In this document: positions 12,601-24,589 of the stretch, piece by piece
How the letters are laid out: every line of letters starts with the position of its first letter
Position numbering within the stretch: position 1 is the stretch's first letter
Source of the DNA: Posidonia oceanica
Taxonomy: Eukaryota; Streptophyta; Magnoliopsida; Alismatales; Posidoniaceae
Direction: 5' to 3'
Assembly: GCA_037176725.1 (NCBI GenBank)
Contig: JAZBRS010000060.1
Location: 54,340,001-54,404,000, forward strand
DNA length: 64,000 nt
Notes under the pieces: generated by a model
The model's input: the letters and a program-made list of their open reading frames with translations, nothing else
The model's database searches: none
Told to the model about the DNA's origin: nothing
Position numbers and translations under genes: made by a program

Positions 12601-13633
12601 GTGTTGGTCTGTGGTTGCTAAAAGGTGGGTCGAGGTCTGGTCTGTGTGGAGGAGTTCTGGTGAAGTTGGAGGAGGTCTGGTATGGTGGGAGTGGGCTATG
12701 TGGGAGTTGGTCTGTAGGTGTTTTCTATAGGTTTTTGCTGTGGGTGAAGAGGTCTGGGTTGTCTATGGTTTTGGGGTGTGGAAAATGTTGGAGAGGGTTG
12801 GAGAGAAGGAGAGGAGGTAAAGAGGAGGTGAAGGTGTTTTGAAAATGGAGGGGGAAAGTTTGAGTTTTGAAAAAAACGGGGGAGAAGGAATGGAGGGTGA
12901 AGTGGCTTGCTGTAGGAGTTGAAGAAGAGAAGAAAAAAGGTAGAAAAGAAGAGGAGGAAGGAGAGTTCATGGGCTATGGGTTGAAGGAAAAATGTTGGGA
13001 AAAAAGAAGAAAATAAGAAGTGGGCTGTTGGCTGAAATGGAGGAGAGGAAAACAGAAGAAATGGAAATGGAGAAGAGAAGAGGAAGGAAAAGAAGAAGAA
13101 AAGGGAAGGGAAAGAGGATTTAAGTTTTGAGGATTTTTTAGTGGGTGTTTGTTAAGGTTTTAAATGTTTTCTTAGTGTTTTTTAATTAAGTTTTTGTTTG
13201 CCTGGGTTTTTTTAATTAAGTTTTGTTAAGTTTGGGTTGTTTAATTAAGTTTTTGTTAAGTATTTAAAGGTGTGGATTTTCTAGGTTTGCTTGATTATTT
13301 TTAAAGTTTTTTGATTGGATTTTTTTCAAGTTAAGCTTTTCTTGAATTAGGGTTTTATGTTCTTTGTAGATTGTTTTCTTTAGGTTAAGTTTTTAATTAG
13401 TTAATTTTTCCTTTTAATTGTTTCAGTTGGATTTTTAAATTGTTTTTCTAGGTTTTATCTTTTGTAATTGTTTCTTCTTATGTTTTCTTTTTTAATTAGG
13501 GTTTTAAAGTTTTGATTTGTTTTTCCTATGTTTTTTATTTTTAATTAGAGTTTTAAAGTTTTGATTTGTTTTTCTTTTGTTTTTTTATTGTTTTCTAGGG
13601 TTTTTGTTTCTAAGGTTTTGTGACCTAGGGTTT

Positions 13634-13854
13634 TTTTTTCTTTTTTTTTACCCTAACCTACTATAGCTTAACGAATATTTTCTTCAAGGCAAGCCCACAG
13701 GTCACGAGTTCGAAACCTATAGGCAGAAGGAAGGGAAATTAATCCCAATGCAAGAAAGAGTGGAAAATCCACTCTATGTGCGATGGGCGGGTATCGAACC
13801 CGCGGCTTGAGAAGGTAGTGGAGGTGACCCAACCACTACGGTAACCATTGCTGG
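13634..13854 (-). mobile_element. tRNA-derived SINE
   Basis: On the minus strand the 221-bp unit begins CCAGCAATGGTTACCG. It has a tRNA-like A-box region (GTAGTGGTTGGG), a clear B box (GGTTCGATACC) about 45 nt on, a body with a second GTTTCGAACTCG motif, and a tail of A runs. It is flanked by a perfect 17-bp duplication TTTGTGACCTAGGGTTT at 13617-13633 and 13855-13871. SINEs are transcribed by RNA polymerase III from the A and B boxes and copied by LINE machinery. I cannot name the family. Confidence 0.85.
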
Positions 13855-13861
13855 TTTGTGA

Positions 13862-13965
13862 CCTAGGGTTTAGGGTTTAGGGTTTAGGTTTTAGGGTTTA
13901 GGGTTTGTGTTTAGGGTTTGGATTTAGGGTTTTGATTTAGGGTTTGGGTTTAGGTTAAGGTTTTT
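13862..13965 (+). repeat. Interstitial telomere-like run (TTTAGGG)
   Basis: Several perfect and imperfect TTTAGGG units, the plant telomere repeat, directly after the SINE target duplication. The surrounding LTR is rich in similar GGGTTTAGG words, so local slippage is as likely as any telomeric origin. Confidence 0.6.
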
Positions 13966-14099
13966 TTAGTTTTAGGATTCAGGGTTTAGGGAATGGATTT
14001 GGTTTGGTTTAGGACTTATTGATTAGGGTTTGTTGATTAGGTTTTTTTAGTTTTAGGGTTTAGGTTAGGGTGTTTTAGTTTTAAGGTTTAGTGTTTAAT

Positions 14100-14420
14100 G
14101 TGGAAAAAGGAAAAGAAAGAAAGAAAGAAAGAAGGAAAGAAAGAAAGAAAGGAAGGGAGAAAGAAAGAAAGAAAGGAAGGGAAGAGAAGAAGTTAAAGAT
14201 CAAATAACATGGGATAAAATAAAATAAAATAAAATAAAGATAAAATAAAGGAAAAAAGGAGAATAAGTGGGGAGGAGCAAGAAAGAGGTGGGCCCACTAG
14301 AGAGCAAGAAAAGAAGAAGGAAAGAGAGGAAAAGAATGGAGGATGACAAGGAGGATAAAGAGGAGAGAGAAAAGAATAATCAGGAGAGAGAAAAGGATAA
14401 TCAGGAGAGATGAGAAGGAT
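14100..14420. repeat. Purine-rich microsatellite
   Basis: Runs of GAAA, GGAA, AAAATA and GGAGAGA units within the LTR of element #4. The equivalent pyrimidine-rich tracts are found in the other LTRs (near 17650-17900 and 32990-33240). No gene. Confidence 0.7.
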
Positions 14421-14823
14421 AAGACTTGGATTTGGAGTGGTTTTGTGTGAGTGTGTGGCCTAGGGTTTCTAGTGTTTGACCTAGGGTTTAAAATGAGATT
14501 TTGGGAGGTTTTTGGAAGGGTTTTGGGTTTAGAAAAAGGGTGGTTTTACCTAGGTTTTCTAGTGTTTTTGGGAGTAGTTTTGGTGGGAGATTCTTAGGAT
14601 TTTTGGATGGTTTTCTAGGTTGAAGAGAGGATGGGTTTTAGGTTTGTTTTTGGATGGTTTTTGGGTCAGAAAAATGGGTGTAGTTCTAGGTTTGTTTTTG
14701 GGGTTTGATTTGGAGTTTTGGTTTGAAAAGAAGGCTGTGATTTGGGTTTAGTCTAGGTGTTTGGTTCAGAATCCACTAGAGGGAGATTCCACTAATTCAG
14801 CCTATCAAAATGGGGTGTCTACA

Positions 14824-14930
14824 ATGTGTGCCTCCTAACTTTATGTGGCTACTTTCCTTGGTTTCTTTTAACCTTTACGCATGTTTATTTAAGGCTTTTC
14901 TTTTGGCCTTCTTGCATGTTTGAGCATATA
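14824..14930 (+). mobile_element. Fragment of the 5' LTR of element #2
   Basis: About 105 bp match 28811-28915 inside the 3' LTR of element #2 (CCTCCTAACTTTATGTGGCT onward). The remaining LTR tail and PBS are missing: at GCATAT the sequence jumps straight to the leader block. A deletion across a GCATAT microhomology would explain this. Confidence 0.6.
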
Positions 14931-15439
14931 GGGCATGCATTCCTCTCCCCCCTGAGTCCGCCTATTAGTCTGGGAAGGATAGGTCCTGTCCACCCGTTCC
15001 GTCGCTTTGGCGATAGCACAGGTGGATTGGCCTTGTCTCCCCTTGTCTAGGGTCGTGTCGGTGTTACTAAGGGGTACAAGCCTTGCTTTGGCAGGTTGAT
15101 GGCTCCCAAATGCACCACCTAGCACTGTCTGGCTTCGGCCAGGATTTAGACGGGAGCCTTACTTTTCTAACCTGAGCCTAAACCCATATCCAACGAGAGA
15201 GTCTGAGTAGGCAGCCCACTCAGGACATGCTTGGAAAGAGAGTGCATACTAGAACATTCATTTGCATGTGAGCCACTCATGCCACAATTAATGCCTTTGC
15301 AAACCATCTAATCGTTTTATCTACCACAGGTCTGGAGTTACGTTCAATTGTGCGTCCTCGGGATACATTTGCTCCGTGTCCTTGCTTACAGTTTCCGACT
15401 GTCCCTTTTCTTCCACCCGTCCAGATTCTCCCCATTCTC
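14931..15439 (+). mobile_element. Leader of element #2
   Basis: Non-coding. 14931-15260 corresponds to the leader block of the young element (39030-39390): same order of AGTCCGCC, GGTCGTGTCGGTGTTA and GGTTGATGGC-like words. The rest up to the gag start has no recognisable signal. Confidence 0.65.
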
Positions 15440-17102
15440 ATGGGGGATCCATCTTTCGGCCTGTCGCCTTCTACAGATGCTGGGACTGTTAGTTAGTCTC
15501 CTCCTCCTTTCTTGCCCAGCGTCTGCCCTTTTCTCCAGGCACCTCCTCCTAGATCGCTCCCTAGCCCGAGTGCCTTTGTCTCCAATCCGTCTATGGCGCC
15601 TCGTGTTGGGGCACGAGGCCAGTCCTCACTTTCGCTCGACACTAGTGGACTGAGTTATCAGGTGTCTCCCTCGTCTGTGGGTCAGTTTTCTTGTCCATCT
15701 ACCGCAGCTTTTACACCCACAACCTTCGTCCCCCTTTCGAATCCAGTAGAACCCTCGTTAGGGCCCCTTGTGTCATCTAGGTCTGCTGCCCTAGCCACTT
15801 TATCCCTCCAAGTCGAATCCTTCTCCCAGTTGGCTCAAAAGATGCAGGCCCTAGCTCAAGCTTTGTAAAGTCAGCTTTCCGCTGTTGCAACCCCATCTCC
15901 TGCACTTCCTTTTCCTACTCCAGTCGTGCCCCCTAGCTTTCCTGTGCCCCTTGCTTCTCCAACTCCTAGCAAGCCGCGGCAGAAGGCAAAGTGTGCCCGA
16001 CGCCAGCCTCCCGACTTCACTCCTGTTGGCAAATCACTCAACTCTTTATTCCTTGGGGTTGCCCATCTTTTGACACCCCCTGAGGTTCGCCCATCACCCG
16101 ACCCCCTTTCGGCGTGGTTTAGGCCACACCTGTTTTGCATGTTCCATCGATGTGTCGATCATTCGATGAACAATTGCTTCGCTCTATGGAATGCAGTTCA
16201 GGATCTCATCGACGCTAGAATGATTATGATCCCCATCACTGCACAATCTCCCCTTCCTACCTTTGCTGTGCAACTCGGCCAGGGACAGCAATCACGGCCT
16301 CGGTGTCGACCTCGTCAGTACACTCCTCTGGCGGAATCCCTCAGTGCAATATTTCCTCTGGTCCAACCCTTGCTGAGGGGGCCGGCTCCACATCTTTTTC
16401 CCAATCCGGTCTCTGAGTGATATGACGCCGCCACTTATCCCTCTATCCCTCCTCTCGTGCCCTCTCTTGACATCCTCCCCGGCGAGCCTATGCACCACAT
16501 CACACTGGCTCAACAGGGGTCGCAACCTAGGAAAGGACGGCGTCGCCGCATCGAGAGTGGCTACACTCCACTAGCTTAGCTGCTGAGTGTCATCTTCCCT
16601 TTGGTTGCACTGTTCTTGAGGCTACCGGAAACTCGCCCGCCATCGAATCCATTGCCACCGTGGTATGATGCGAGCTTGTACTGTAGCTATCATCGAGCCA
16701 CAAGACACTCGACCGATGGCTGCCATACTCTCTGGGACATCATCCAAGTTTGGATCGATGATGGGCTCAACCGCATTGGGGTGCAGGAGGCAGTTTTGGT
16801 CCCCCCGACACTATCATCACAACCTGATCCATCTATCTCTCGGGATGTGGGAACCTTTGGGACCTTCCCTTCCCCGCTTGTCCCTGTTAACTCTTTTCCT
16901 CCTCGATGGATCCTCCTGATCTCATCGACTTGTCTTCATCTCCGGTTCCTTTGGCTATACCATCCCCTAAGTCTCCCATCTCTCTGGTTCAGTCGAAGTA
17001 GTTTTGCAAGAATGAGAGAGCACGTGACCAGAGCCATCTGGGTAGTGCCGGCGACACGAGAGCGGATCCAGCACCTCCTTCTTGAGGTGGCTAACAGGTA
17101 AG
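15440..17102 (+). pseudogene. gag: gag of element #2, capsid core missing, zinc-knuckle module repeated
   Basis: A broken gag frame read from an ATG at 15440. It has early and later stop codons (near 15494, 15866 and 16418). The N-terminal proline/serine-rich part is followed directly by three copies of a module of the form ..YTPL..L..IFP.V..LLR.P..., ending in a zinc knuckle CX2HX4HX4C. The knuckle is intact at 16136-16177 and 16682-16723 and lost in the middle copy (about 16300-16500). The capsid core (FQKSLTG.ALKWF region), present in elements #1 and #3, is absent. The reading ends at GCTAACAG/GTAAGTCCC, where a solo LTR was inserted. No pol follows. Gag normally forms the virus-like particle; this copy could not. 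Confidence 0.75.
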
Positions 17103-20100
17103 TGTTGACACCCCATTTCGACAAGGCTGAATCGGCAGATCTCTCTGGCGGCTAGGAAAAACCCAAAATCGCACATTTCTCTTCATCCTTCTTCCCAAAT
17201 CAAAACTCCAGCTCAAACCTCAAAGCCAAACCTAGAACCACACCCATTTTCTAACCCCAAAACCTTACCCCGAAACCATCCCAAAACCTTACCCTGAAAC
17301 CATCCAAAACCCAAGCCAAAACCAAACCCTAACCCTCCTTTTTTACCCTTCAAAACTAGCCAACTTGACCTAAGCCTTTACCCCTCTTCCCGAGCTCAAA
17401 ACTTGACCAAAATCCATAGGAAAATCCACCAACACCCACTCAACAAACCTACTCTAGAACCTAGAAATTTCTAAACCTAACCCATTCCCAAAAACCCTAG
17501 AAAACCTAGGTGAATTTCCCCTTTTTCTACACCTTGAAACCCCTCCAAAACCTTCTTAGAATCAAACCAAAACGTTAGACCCAATACCTTAAGCCCTAGA
17601 CTACCCACTCACCAATTTCCACCCCATTCCGAGACCTCTAAGCCTTCCTTTCACCCAAATTATCCTTTTCTCTCTCTAGGATTATCATTTTCTCTCTCCT
17701 CTCTCTCTCCTGATTATCATCTCCCTTTTCATCCCCTTCTTGCCCTTTCCCTGGCCTGGCTGTGGGCCCCCTTTGTGCTTCTATCCCTTCTCTATCTTAT
17801 CCCTATTTTTATTTTATTTTTAGCATTTTCTCTGAATTTTAAAAAATCATTTCCCTCCAACTCATCTCTTTCCCTTTTATTTCTCCCTTTTTCCATTTTC
17901 TTCCTCCTTCTCTTTTCCTTTTCTTTCTTTTGCAAAAACCCATAAAAACCCCTAAAAATCCATAAAATTCCAAAACATAAAAGAGACAAACCAGAACTCT
18001 AAGGAAAATAATTAAAAAACATTAAGCAATCAATTAAAAAACTTAAACTTAACTAAATCAAGCTAAAAAGAAAATCAGGCATGCAAACTAAAAAATGCGA
18101 AACAAACCAAAATAAAATACTGAAAAATCTAGGAAAAAACTAAAACAAAATCAAGACCCACCAAAAGTAAAAACCCTACCAAAAGAATTAAAAATAAACC
18201 CTAAAAAAGAAGTGAAACAATTAAGAACACTAAGATAAGTAATTAATGAAAGGAAAAGCTCAACTTAACAAACCTAAGGAAAACAACCTAAAGACCTAAT
18301 TAAAAAAGAAAAGGAGAAACACATTAAAAAGACCTAAAAACACCTAATCCATCAAGAGAAACCTAACTAAAAAACATCAAGAAAAATTAACAGATAAAAA
18401 TCAAACATAATTCAAAAGACTTAAGAAAGAAAATCCTAAAAGACTAAAACTAAAAAGCCCAAAACCCACTCTAATTAACCTAAAAATAAATCCTAAAAAA
18501 ATCCTAATTAACATCCTAAGTGCTTAACAAGAAAAATACAATTTAAAAAAAAAAAAAAAAAAAACAAACAATTTGAAAAGACTTAACAAACACTTAATCA
18601 AATGGAAAATGAATTAAAGGCAAAAGAAAAATCTAAAACCCTAATCAACCCTAAAACACACTAATTAACCCAAAACAATCATTAAAAAACCTAATTAAAA
18701 TCCTAACCTAAACACAACCATTCTAAAAACTCTTCCCATCCTTTTCTATTTTTATTTTATTTTTATTTTCTTCCTTCTTTCTCCTCTTTCTTTCTTTTTC
18801 TTCCTTCTTCCCTTTCTTTTCTACCCCTCCTTCTTTCCTTCTTTCTTAATTTCTTTTCTACTACTGTGCTCAAAGCCAGCCCATGCCCAACTTCTTCTTC
18901 TTCCCTCCATCCCTTCTTCTTCTTCCACTCTCCTCCTCTCTCACAACCTGCAAACGACAACACCTCTCCCCATTGGTTTTCTTTTTTTTCAAACCTCCCT
19001 GACACCACCTTGACCTCCCACCATCACCCACGACCCACGACCAAGACCATTCCCTCCATGCCCTGCCAATGGTGGCAGAAAACAGAGACCCATGCCCTTC
19101 CTTTGACTGTTGGAAACCAGCAACTTTGAGGCAACAAAACTTGAGATCTTGGAACCAAAAAAGGAGTTCGGCCAATACACCTGCACAGACCAAGCTCCCA
19201 GCTCCCTCACCCTTCTTCCAGAACTGAAAAACACCTTCAAACCTTCCCGGAATCAAGCTCCAAACTCTTCAGCACCCAACACCATCTTGCCGACCTTCCA
19301 CATTGCAAATCCACCACCACGAGCCTCCTAAAATCCCAGAACTTTGCCATCAGACTCACCAAGCAACCACCTTCCCAAGCCACCCAAAATCGCGCCCTAA
19401 AACCTTCCACACTCCTCACAGTCCACTACAAACACTTGGGTCCTCATTTTTGCCAAAAACTTCAAACTCCCATAACTTCCTCTACACTCAGTGAAATCCA
19501 CTTCCGATTCCTCCCACGCACTCCCCAAGCAACCACCTAGCCGCCCGTACCCTTGCCTCGGCCTGGAACGCCGCACAACGCCGCACCCACCTCGGCCTTC
19601 ACAGTTGAGCCTCCACTGAACCAGATCTTGCTCCAGGCCGTAGAAGACCCCCCGGAGACCTCCGTCATCCTCCTCGGGCCTCCGGCAACGCCCCTCGAGC
19701 TCCCCAACGCAGCAGCCGCCGTCCTCCGCCGTCCCCACTCTTCTCCGGCCGGCCGAAAGCCACCCAGGTGGGTGGGCTGTTCCGGCGTGCGAAAGGGCCG
19801 AGGCAAGCTTCCCCCGGATTCCCCTCGTCGCCCTCTTGCTCCTTGGCTTTTCCCCGAGGCGTTTCGTCACCTGTGCTGCCCGCAAAGGCTCGCCGGAGTT
19901 ACCTTCTTCTCCGGCACCGGTCGCCGGAGCTGCAAGGACAGCAGCCATCCCGCGCGTCTCCGTCGCCGCCGACGCACCGCCGTGCCCCTCCTCGCCTCCG
20001 TCGCACCCCACAGCTTCCACCCCGCCTGCCGCCGCCTCGCGTCACCCCTCCTCCACCGGCCTGGAGGAATCGCCGGCGAAGTTCGGCCTCCTCCACTGTA

Positions 20101-22769
20101 AGTCCTCCCCTTCTTTTTCTTTCTTTTGTTAACTTAGGTAATTTTTTTTACATTGCATTTCTTTCGTTTAAGTTTTTGATTATTGCGTTTAAGTCCAAAG
20201 CATGTTTAAACTTATGTTATTTTGATCTAAAACCATGTTAAATTGCAGGATCTGTTTATAGTTTTCAATATTTGCATGAAAGTCCACTTACTGTGTTTGC
20301 TAGTTATAAAAAATTTCATTTCAGCCCCTATACTTTCAATATTTGCATCCAGGTCCTATAGTAGTTCATGTAATTTTAATATGCATAGTTTGCCTTATTG
20401 CATTGCATTCTATATCCCTGTTTTTTTTCATTTTTGCTGTCTGATCCATTGTAATGTAGAACCTAGGTCTTAATTTAAATTGTTTGCTTACTGTATTGCA
20501 TGTTTGCCCCTCTGATTTTTCTTTTTTGCATCTAGGTCCATTTTAAATGCATAATGATCATTTTGCATGCATCTTAGCTTATTGCATTGCATTTTCAACC
20601 TTGCATTTTCAAAAATTGCATGTCAGTCCATGGTCAGTGATTTCAGAACACATTTTGCATCTAAAATTGCATACTTGACCCTTGCATGATTTAAAAATGA
20701 CATATAGGTCCTTGCATCCCCTTAAAGTCATGTAAAAAGACCGTTTTGCCCCTAAAGTTGCATCTTAGCTCCTATTCTTACAAAATTGCATATAGACCCT
20801 CCACTTGCATTCTCAGACTCCCCAGGACCCTGTTTTCTGGAAAAATTGCATTTTAGCCCCTCATGTTTTAAAAAATTGCTTTTTGCTTGTCCTTCGCTGT
20901 CAAAACCTCCTCTGATACATACCAACTTTTAAAAGCTGTGTTCTGAAGCCTATTTTTTGCAAAACTACCCTCTGCCACCTCCTGTTCTCAGAATCCCTGC
21001 CTGTAAGCCCCATCCTTTTCAAAAATTTGCATTTAAGCCCCTTTTCTTTTTAAAAATAGCACTTGAACTTTTTTTTTTTTTTTTTTTTTTTTTTCTTCTA
21101 AAAGTCTTCCTCCTTGTCTTTTCTGGCATCTTGCATGCAGTTGCATTCATGTAGCTTTGCATTAAGTTTCTTTCGCACACACCAGAGCCCCCTCAGCTCC
21201 CATCCACCTGGGAGGACCCTTTTGCACATCCCTAGGACCTCCTGAACACCTAGGTCTGTTCTTCTCTCCTGTTCTGGCCTTTCCGCCCTGAAGCTGCGAT
21301 ATCTTTCAATCCGGCCGTTGGATCTTCCTAAACAAGCTGCCCAGGCGACCGCAGTGAAGCGCTCTTCAGCACGGACCAAGCAGATTTCAGATCAGACCCC
21401 GGGATTCCCAGGTATGCCCTCCTGAACCTTTGCATTGCATTCAATCGCATGCCATTTGCATAGTTTGCTTCGTTTTCGCTTTCGGTCTCTTTGAGCATGT
21501 AGAATAGGACCTCCCCTTCTTGTCTATCAATTCCAATCCCCGTTTCGCGCATTCTTGAGTGTTTTGTGTTGTGTTTTCCCTGGATTTGCCACTTAATGTG
21601 ACTTTCTTCCCCCTTTTCCACGATCCGATCGCATCGCGAGCTTTGGGCAGCGTGCGAGACACACCGTGGAGCGGTTTAGTGGGAAACGGTCACAAGGAGG
21701 CGGTAATCCCTCCGTTTGCTCACTCTCCCCTTTGCAGGTCTTTACACCTGCTCTGTGCGGCCCCGAACAGCGTCTGTTCTCACACACGCGCTGTCTTACC
21801 TCTCTTTGGCTTCTGCTGATCTTTTTCTTTGCATTAGCATTCGCATAGCTTTTCCGGGGTTTTGTTCCGCTGTTTTGGCACCGTTTTGCGTGCCTGCTTT
21901 GCTTTTGCACCGTTTTGCGCGGCCCCGTCTTGTTTTGGCACCATTTCGCGTGCTCGGTTTCGTTCTTTTTGCATCGTTTTGCGTGCCATTCTGTTTTATT
22001 GTCTCGTTTTGCGTGCCGCCCTTACTTTTTTTCGCTTGTTTTGCGCACCCGGTTTCGCTCTTTCGCATCGTTTTGCGTGCGTTGTTCGCTTCCCGCCTCG
22101 TTTTGCGTGTTTCGCGCCGTTTTCTCTTGCACGTCGATCCCATTGCATGGTTTTCACCGCTGTTTTGTTTTCTCACTTGCATTTGCATATAGGGCTGTGA
22201 TGCTTACTGCCTGGAGTTCTTACGAGCTAGGTTTCGCCTGGTTCGGAACACGGACAGCGTAGCTGAGCACTTAGAGAGCACGTTTACTTCTCTGCCTTGC
22301 ATTTTCCCCACTTAGAGCACTCCTTGAGCATTCATTTAAGCATTCATAGGCCACATAGGCATTCAATCCTGCATTTCCCTGCATATGCGAGCGTAAGCCT
22401 AGAAAGACCGATTCTCGGGCGTGTCGGGGGTGCCTAACACCTTCCCCGCACGTAACAGGAGTCCTTGCCCTGTCTTTTGGCCCGCAATGACCATATTGCC
22501 CTTATCCTAGGCTAGAGTCATCTCATTTGCATTCATTTGCATTTGTTTTCCTTTGCACTGCTCTGCTTTGCATTTCTTGCTTGGTTTTGCGCGTTAATTC
22601 GCGCATTTCCCCCGGTTTTCCTTGTCTCCCGTTAATAGACATGGTGGCGACTCTGATTTGTCTTATCTTTCCCTTTTTCTCCTCGATTCTAAGTGTTTTC
22701 GAGTTGAGCCTCTTCCTCGGATCCAATCGCCGCTAATTAGCGAGCCTGATTCCGATCGGGATCGCTACA
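17103..22769 (+). mobile_element. Solo LTR, same family as element #3
   Basis: Starts TGTTGACACCCCATTTCGAC and ends GATCGGGATCGCTACA, the same ends as the LTRs of the young element, and is flanked by a perfect 5-bp duplication GTAAG (17098-17102 and 22770-22774). There is no PBS, gag or pol, so it is a solo LTR left by recombination between two LTRs. It contains the usual blocks: TTGCAT-type repeats 20240-21060, the CCTAGGACCTCC block (21230), splice pair 21412/21737, 30-bp repeat 21870-22110 and the conserved box at 22390-22465. It lies inside element #2 at the junction between gag and 3' UTR. Confidence 0.92.
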
Positions 22770-22904
22770 GTAAGTCCCTTTTCTCTTTTCTCCTTTCTTG
22801 CATGCATTGTCTTTTGTTCGTTTCCGCGTTTCTCGCATTATCAAAATCCATAAAAATCTTAAAATCTACAAAAACCTAAAAAACACGCATTTCCTTTTTT
22901 CCAT

Positions 22905-23195
22905 TTGCATCGGGCTGGCAGCCCTAACTACTCGGTGATGGGCCTGTTAACCTATCATTCTGCATTCCTCGACATCGGGCTGGCAACCCTAACTACTCGG
23001 TTGACGCCTGTTAAAATGTCGTCTTGCATTCTCGCATTCGCTCTGGGTTGATAGCCCTAACTATCCAACGATGAGTTCGTTAACTCCTCACCGGGCTGGT
23101 AGCCCTAATTGCTCGGTTGACACCCGTTAAAAGGTCACACCGGGCTGATAGCCCAAACTATCCGGCGATAGGTTCGCCAACTTATCATCTTGCAC
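22905..23195 (+). repeat. Hairpin array H1/H2, element #2, block 1
   Basis: Five modules. Each has a first hairpin of the type GATAG-CCCTAA-CTATC (23046-23070 region) or its variants with GGCAG or GGTAG arms, then a second hairpin such as GATAGGTTCGCCAACTTATC. The arms vary while pairing is mostly kept. Confidence 0.7.
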
Positions 23196-24589
23196 ATATC
23201 TACATATGCATATCATCTCTCGCATCTTATAAAAGACAAAAACACCAAAAAAATCAAGAAAATCAAAACTACAAAAAACATGTTTTCCCGTTCGACTGGT
23301 TTTCGATTTTCATGTTTTCCCAAGCAAAAAAAAACAACCATAAAAAATACAAAACACATGCAAAATTAAAAAATATGTTTGTTCCTCACCTTAAAATGCA
23401 AAAAAACCACAAAAAATTTGCATAATCCAAAAAAACCGGGTTCAGATTACAAGCAGCCCCGAGAGGATGTCAAGCATCAACTGTCTCAGGCAAGACTCAC
23501 CCGAGCAGCGCCTTCTCTTTGCATGTGGCCACAGTGTGACACTTAGAATAGAACAGAGAATCTCGAAGCTCCAAAAGCGAGACCTCTCCAATCAAGGGAG
23601 TCCACAGACATGGAGAGGGCCAAAGTAGAGCAGATCATAGCCAGAGACTACCTGTACACACAGTAGAGGCTGAGGGTATACGCTGAACAGCAGAACTCTT
23701 AACTCCTCATCAGGGACTGCTACCCCAAGTGGGCGAAGAAATGCATATCCAAAAGAATTGAGATCATGTGAGCAAAAAAAATAAAAATAGCATAATATAT
23801 ATATTGGGCATGAAAAGAAAAATGAAGTAAGAAGTCGAAGAAAGAAGACGCCCATGAGAGGAGTGACTCGGACAAGCATCGAAGTGCCTCAACCTCTAAC
23901 TACAAGCAACAATTGCCAACTGCACGAGAAGCACTGTCGAGAGGACTTGGCCCCACCCTCCGAGAGAAGCAGCACGCTCAAAAATCCCTTGTGCAAGCAA
24001 CAACTTCACTTCCCTGGCAGGTCAGATGCAAATCCAGTCACTCAAGAGGGGAAAAGAAACATCTATCCGAGAGCATCAAAAGCGGTAGTCGGTCCCCGAG
24101 GAGTTGAGACAGAGGCTGTAAGGCTACGCCCAACGTTTCTACTACCTACATGTTGCCAAAGGCTATGCACTACAAAGCTCAAGCCTCATCCCGAACAAAG
24201 AGTGAGAATGAGAACTACCAACCACAACTTGACATGGCACTACTTGAGGATAGAGTCTCCAGAATCAGGACGTGCAGAAGCATCCTCTTGCCAAATAGCT
24301 GCTTTAAATCTGAAGCCACCAAAAACATATATGCTATAATAATCTATCTTCCCCTTCTCCCTATTTTCGAAAATCAGAGTCAAGGATGAGCACCTTTTGC
24401 CTGACCTTGCTCAGAGGCTCCACGCTTTCCAAATTTTGCCACCCACCGCATTGGGTAGGTCCGTGATGACCAACATGTCCCTTATTTGTCACTCTATGAC
24501 ATTGCATCGCATGCCCGCGCTGAGACCATTGTACACCCACCACGGGGGGTTTCCTGTTTTCTTTGTATCCTTTTGCATTCCTCATTTCT

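Larger units (their letters stand above)
9625..14823 (-). mobile_element. LTR of element #4 (5' LTR, 5.2 kb)
   Basis: On the minus strand it starts TGTAGACACCCCATTTTGAT at 14823 and ends GGGATTACTAAA at 9625, one base before the PBS, so it is a 5' LTR. It contains in order the A/T-rich block, GC-rich block (11580-12010), repeats of the AGGGACCTAAATGCAATG kind (10580-11400, + strand reading), a tandem repeat with AAAACGATGCAAATGCAAGC (10320-10570), and the conserved box (9965-10035). A SINE (13634-13854) and a telomere-like run lie inside it. The first bases on its outer side (ATGTG, 14824-14828) continue an LTR of another family, so it was inserted there. Confidence 0.8.

Noticed and set aside
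13690..13850. A tRNA gene
   Set aside because: The A and B boxes are present but no cloverleaf can be completed, and the unit has an A-tail and target duplications; it is a SINE.
13862..13965. Telomere or chromosome end
   Set aside because: Only a short imperfect TTTAGGG run inside an LTR, with retroelement DNA on both sides.
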